Assembly (NCBI GenBank): GCA_021780285.1
Contig: JAJXZA010000254.1
Span: 1 to 6,831, forward strand
Direction of reading: 5' to 3'
DNA length: 6,831 bases
DNA from: Planctomycetota bacterium
Lineage (GTDB): Bacteria > Planctomycetota > Phycisphaerae > WQYP01
Positions 5,712 to 6,831 of this stretch are shown here, one piece after another. Under the pieces are notes generated by a model. It was not told where the DNA came from, made no database searches, and saw only the letters and a list, made by a program, of their open reading frames with translations. Each line of letters begins with the position of its first letter. Position 1 is the stretch's first letter. The position numbers were made by a program, and so were the translations under genes.

Positions 5712-6589
5712 GCGCTAGCCGAAACCAAAATGCTTGTGCTGCGTTGAAACTGGAGGGCAGTTCTCCACGCGAGATAGCTAAGCAGCGGGAAATAGCAATC
5801 TGCGTCTGGCTATTGCGCAACGGTTTTGCCATTGAGCTTGTCATCAGCATTCTGTTTGGCACGAGTAAAAATGATTATTGCAAACGCATGGTTGAGCGTG
5901 GATTACTGAGGGCAACCTCGATCCCGCCGGGCTGGCCGATTAACCGCGACTATTATGCAAAAGATTATTTCACGCTCTCCGATGCCGGCCTTGCTCTGGC
6001 GCTTCAATATGAAACGGAATTATCTGGTTACCCCGAAATTGATCCGTTGAAGGTGCGATCTTCCAAGTTTTTCCACTCCATCCTGTTTCAAGTTGAGACG
6101 GCATGGCGGCTCCAGAAGGGTAATATTGCAGGCTATAAGAGCGAGCGCATGCTGCCATCTGGCGGAAAAGGTGAAAAAATACCAGATGGCGCATGGCTTA
6201 GAATAAAAACTACCGACAAGTGGCATCTGATTGAGATTGAAAACCAGGACAGGAAGGAAGCGGAAAAGCTTGGGAGGTTTACCACTGGCATCCTCAATCA
6301 CCTTACCGATGAAAATTATGAGGGCGCTGGCATTATCACCCATACTGACGCACTAATAAAACACTATCAATCCGTGTTTCTGGCGAACGGCGAATACTAT
6401 AAAGAATGGGTGGAGGAGAAAAAACGGTGGTATCCAAAGCAAATTACCAAGACTGTCATCTCCGAAGAGTTGGCCAAGCGTGTTCATGTGATCAAATTCT
6501 TCAGCCCGTCAGATATCAGAGCAATACAGCGCAAGGCAGTGCAGAAAAGGGTACAAGAAATGTTGCCGCTTCAGGCCGAATTTGAATAG
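5708..6589 (+). CDS. Winged-helix plus nuclease-fold-like protein, replication-relaxation / MOBC relaxase-like
   Basis: The product has 293 residues. Residues about 18-95 look like a winged helix (EIAKQREIAICVWLLRNGF, an AIELVISILFG helix, then YCKRMVERGLL and a YFTLSDAGLALA helix). A His/Phe-rich link (about 118-135) leads to IPDGAW at 158-163 and WHLIEIENQDRK at 172-183. The residues D160, E176, E178 and K183 or K187 have the order seen in PD-(D/E)xK-type folds. They match what I recall of the Replic_Relax family, to which MOBC-type relaxases of mobilizable plasmids and some integrative elements are related. The C-terminal part is charged and helical. If correct, it would act at an origin of transfer or replication of the element. 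The assignment is from motif pattern, not a search. Alternatives are a toxin-like or regulatory nuclease-fold protein. It overlaps the AlpA-like gene by 4 bases, which implies one operon. Confidence 0.6.
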   Translation: MSASRNQNACAALKLEGSSPREIAKQREIAICVWLLRNGFAIELVISILFGTSKNDYCKRMVERGLLRATSIPPGWPINRDYYAKDYFTLSDAGLALALQYETELSGYPEIDPLKVRSSKFFHSILFQVETAWRLQKGNIAGYKSERMLPSGGKGEKIPDGAWLRIKTTDKWHLIEIENQDRKEAEKLGRFTTGILNHLTDENYEGAGIITHTDALIKHYQSVFLANGEYYKEWVEEKKRWYPKQITKTVISEELAKRVHVIKFFSPSDIRAIQRKAVQKRVQEMLPLQAEFE

Positions 6590-6643
6590 TTGACGCCGCA
6601 CTCCGCTCTGAATGTGTATCTTTCATGCATTTGCGCGTCTGTG

Positions 6644-6682
6644 TTCCCAAGCCATTCTTCGAGAATGCCTTGGGAATTTTTT
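6644..6682 (+). terminator. Strong intrinsic terminator after the two-gene operon
   Basis: A 15-position stem (6644-6658 with 6662-6676) has one C/C mismatch at 6652/6668 and a 3-base TCG loop. It is followed directly by six T (6677-6682). It lies 55 bases past the stop at 6589 and is the best terminator in the window. Confidence 0.9.
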
Positions 6683-6700
6683 CGGTGGTGCTTCGATGTT

Positions 6701-6748
6701 TCGATAACTGAAGAACTCACCGAAAAACTCACCGAATCATCAACCGAA
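6701..6748. repeat. Four 12-bp tandem repeats (consensus near AAACTCACCGAA)
   Basis: TCGATAACTGAA, GAACTCACCGAA, AAACTCACCGAA and TCATCAACCGAA follow each other without gaps. The two middle copies differ at one base and the outer ones are degenerate. In one frame they encode a four-residue period (ITEELTEKLTESSTE), so they could be coding. No well-supported gene covers them, so iteron-like binding sites are an alternative. Confidence 0.65.
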
Positions 6749-6775
6749 AATGTTTTGTGGTATTTTTACCAGAAC

Positions 6776-6810
6776 GGCTTGGAATAACGGCTGGACGCCT
6801 ATTCCAAGCC
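6776..6810. repeat. Perfect 11-bp inverted repeat GGCTTGGAATA / TATTCCAAGCC
   Basis: Exact complementary arms at 6776-6786 and 6800-6810 enclose 13 bases. There is no T run after it. The arm resembles the CTTGGGAA arm of the terminator at 6644-6676. It may be a structural RNA, the end of an unseen feature to the right, or a binding site. Confidence 0.7.
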
Positions 6811-6811
6811 T

Positions 6812-6827
6812 CCCCGCTAGGGCGGGG
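6812..6827. repeat. GC-rich hairpin at the right edge
   Basis: CCCCGC (6812-6817) and GCGGGG (6822-6827) pair perfectly around TAGG. It follows the previous inverted repeat by one base, and the sequence then runs out. It could be the stem of a terminator for a gene converging from the right, or part of a mobile-element end. Confidence 0.6.
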
Positions 6828-6831
6828 TCTG

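Noticed and set aside
5563..6343. Minus-strand frames opposite the AlpA-like and relaxase-like genes
   Set aside because: They are shadows of an operon with clear domain pattern, good ribosome site and terminator.
6590..6787. 65-codon frame after the relaxase-like gene, or its 40-codon ATG version from 6665 (MPWEFFRW ... ITEELTEKLTESSTE)
   Set aside because: It starts with TTG without a ribosome site and runs through the strong terminator at 6644-6682. The inner ATG lies inside the terminator stem. The regular TE pattern is explained by the 12-bp repeats. It cannot be fully excluded.

Overview
The window looks like chromosomal DNA of an exosortase-bearing Gram-negative bacterium, probably a betaproteobacterium. 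The evidence is a PEP-CTERM sorting signal (VPEP, hydrophobic helix, RKGRR) on a very large glycine-rich surface protein, moderate GC content, and Shine-Dalgarno initiated genes. The taxonomic placement is inference; nothing here fixes genus or family.

Left part (1-4618). A partial gene, open at the left edge, encodes the last 1380 residues of a giant Gly/Ser/Thr-rich secreted protein. Its first 1040 visible residues are five near-identical tandem copies of a 195-codon (585 bp) unit plus the start of a sixth. Each unit is built of five 37-40 residue modules that begin GGxGG. A Ser/Ala/Thr-rich stretch, a globular beta-type domain, a Pro/Gly/Thr linker and the PEP-CTERM signal follow. A second gene (4181-4618) starts 37 bases downstream. 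It encodes a 145-residue protein with one N-terminal membrane helix and a small beta-rich domain, and it carries a run of nine G close to its stop codon. A good intrinsic terminator (4658-4691) closes this unit.

Middle part (4692-5504). About 800 bases hold no convincing gene but are rich in inverted and direct repeats. They include a possible tRNA 3'-end fragment (5121-5139), which could be an attachment-site scar, a repeated CAGATGGC motif, paired GTTACCACG repeats, two good hairpins, and a sigma70-like promoter with a structured leader.

Right part (5505-6831). A two-gene operon with a 4-base ATGA overlap encodes a 68-residue AlpA-type excisionase/regulator and a 293-residue protein. The latter has a winged-helix-like N-terminal half and a PD...ExE nuclease-fold-like C-terminal half, resembling replication-relaxation / MOBC-type proteins. 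A strong intrinsic terminator (6644-6682) ends it. The last 150 bases hold four 12-bp repeats and two hairpins. The simplest reading is that the right part is one end of an integrative or mobilizable element beside a host surface-protein locus. The integrase and the other element end would then lie to the right of the window. That reading is inference.
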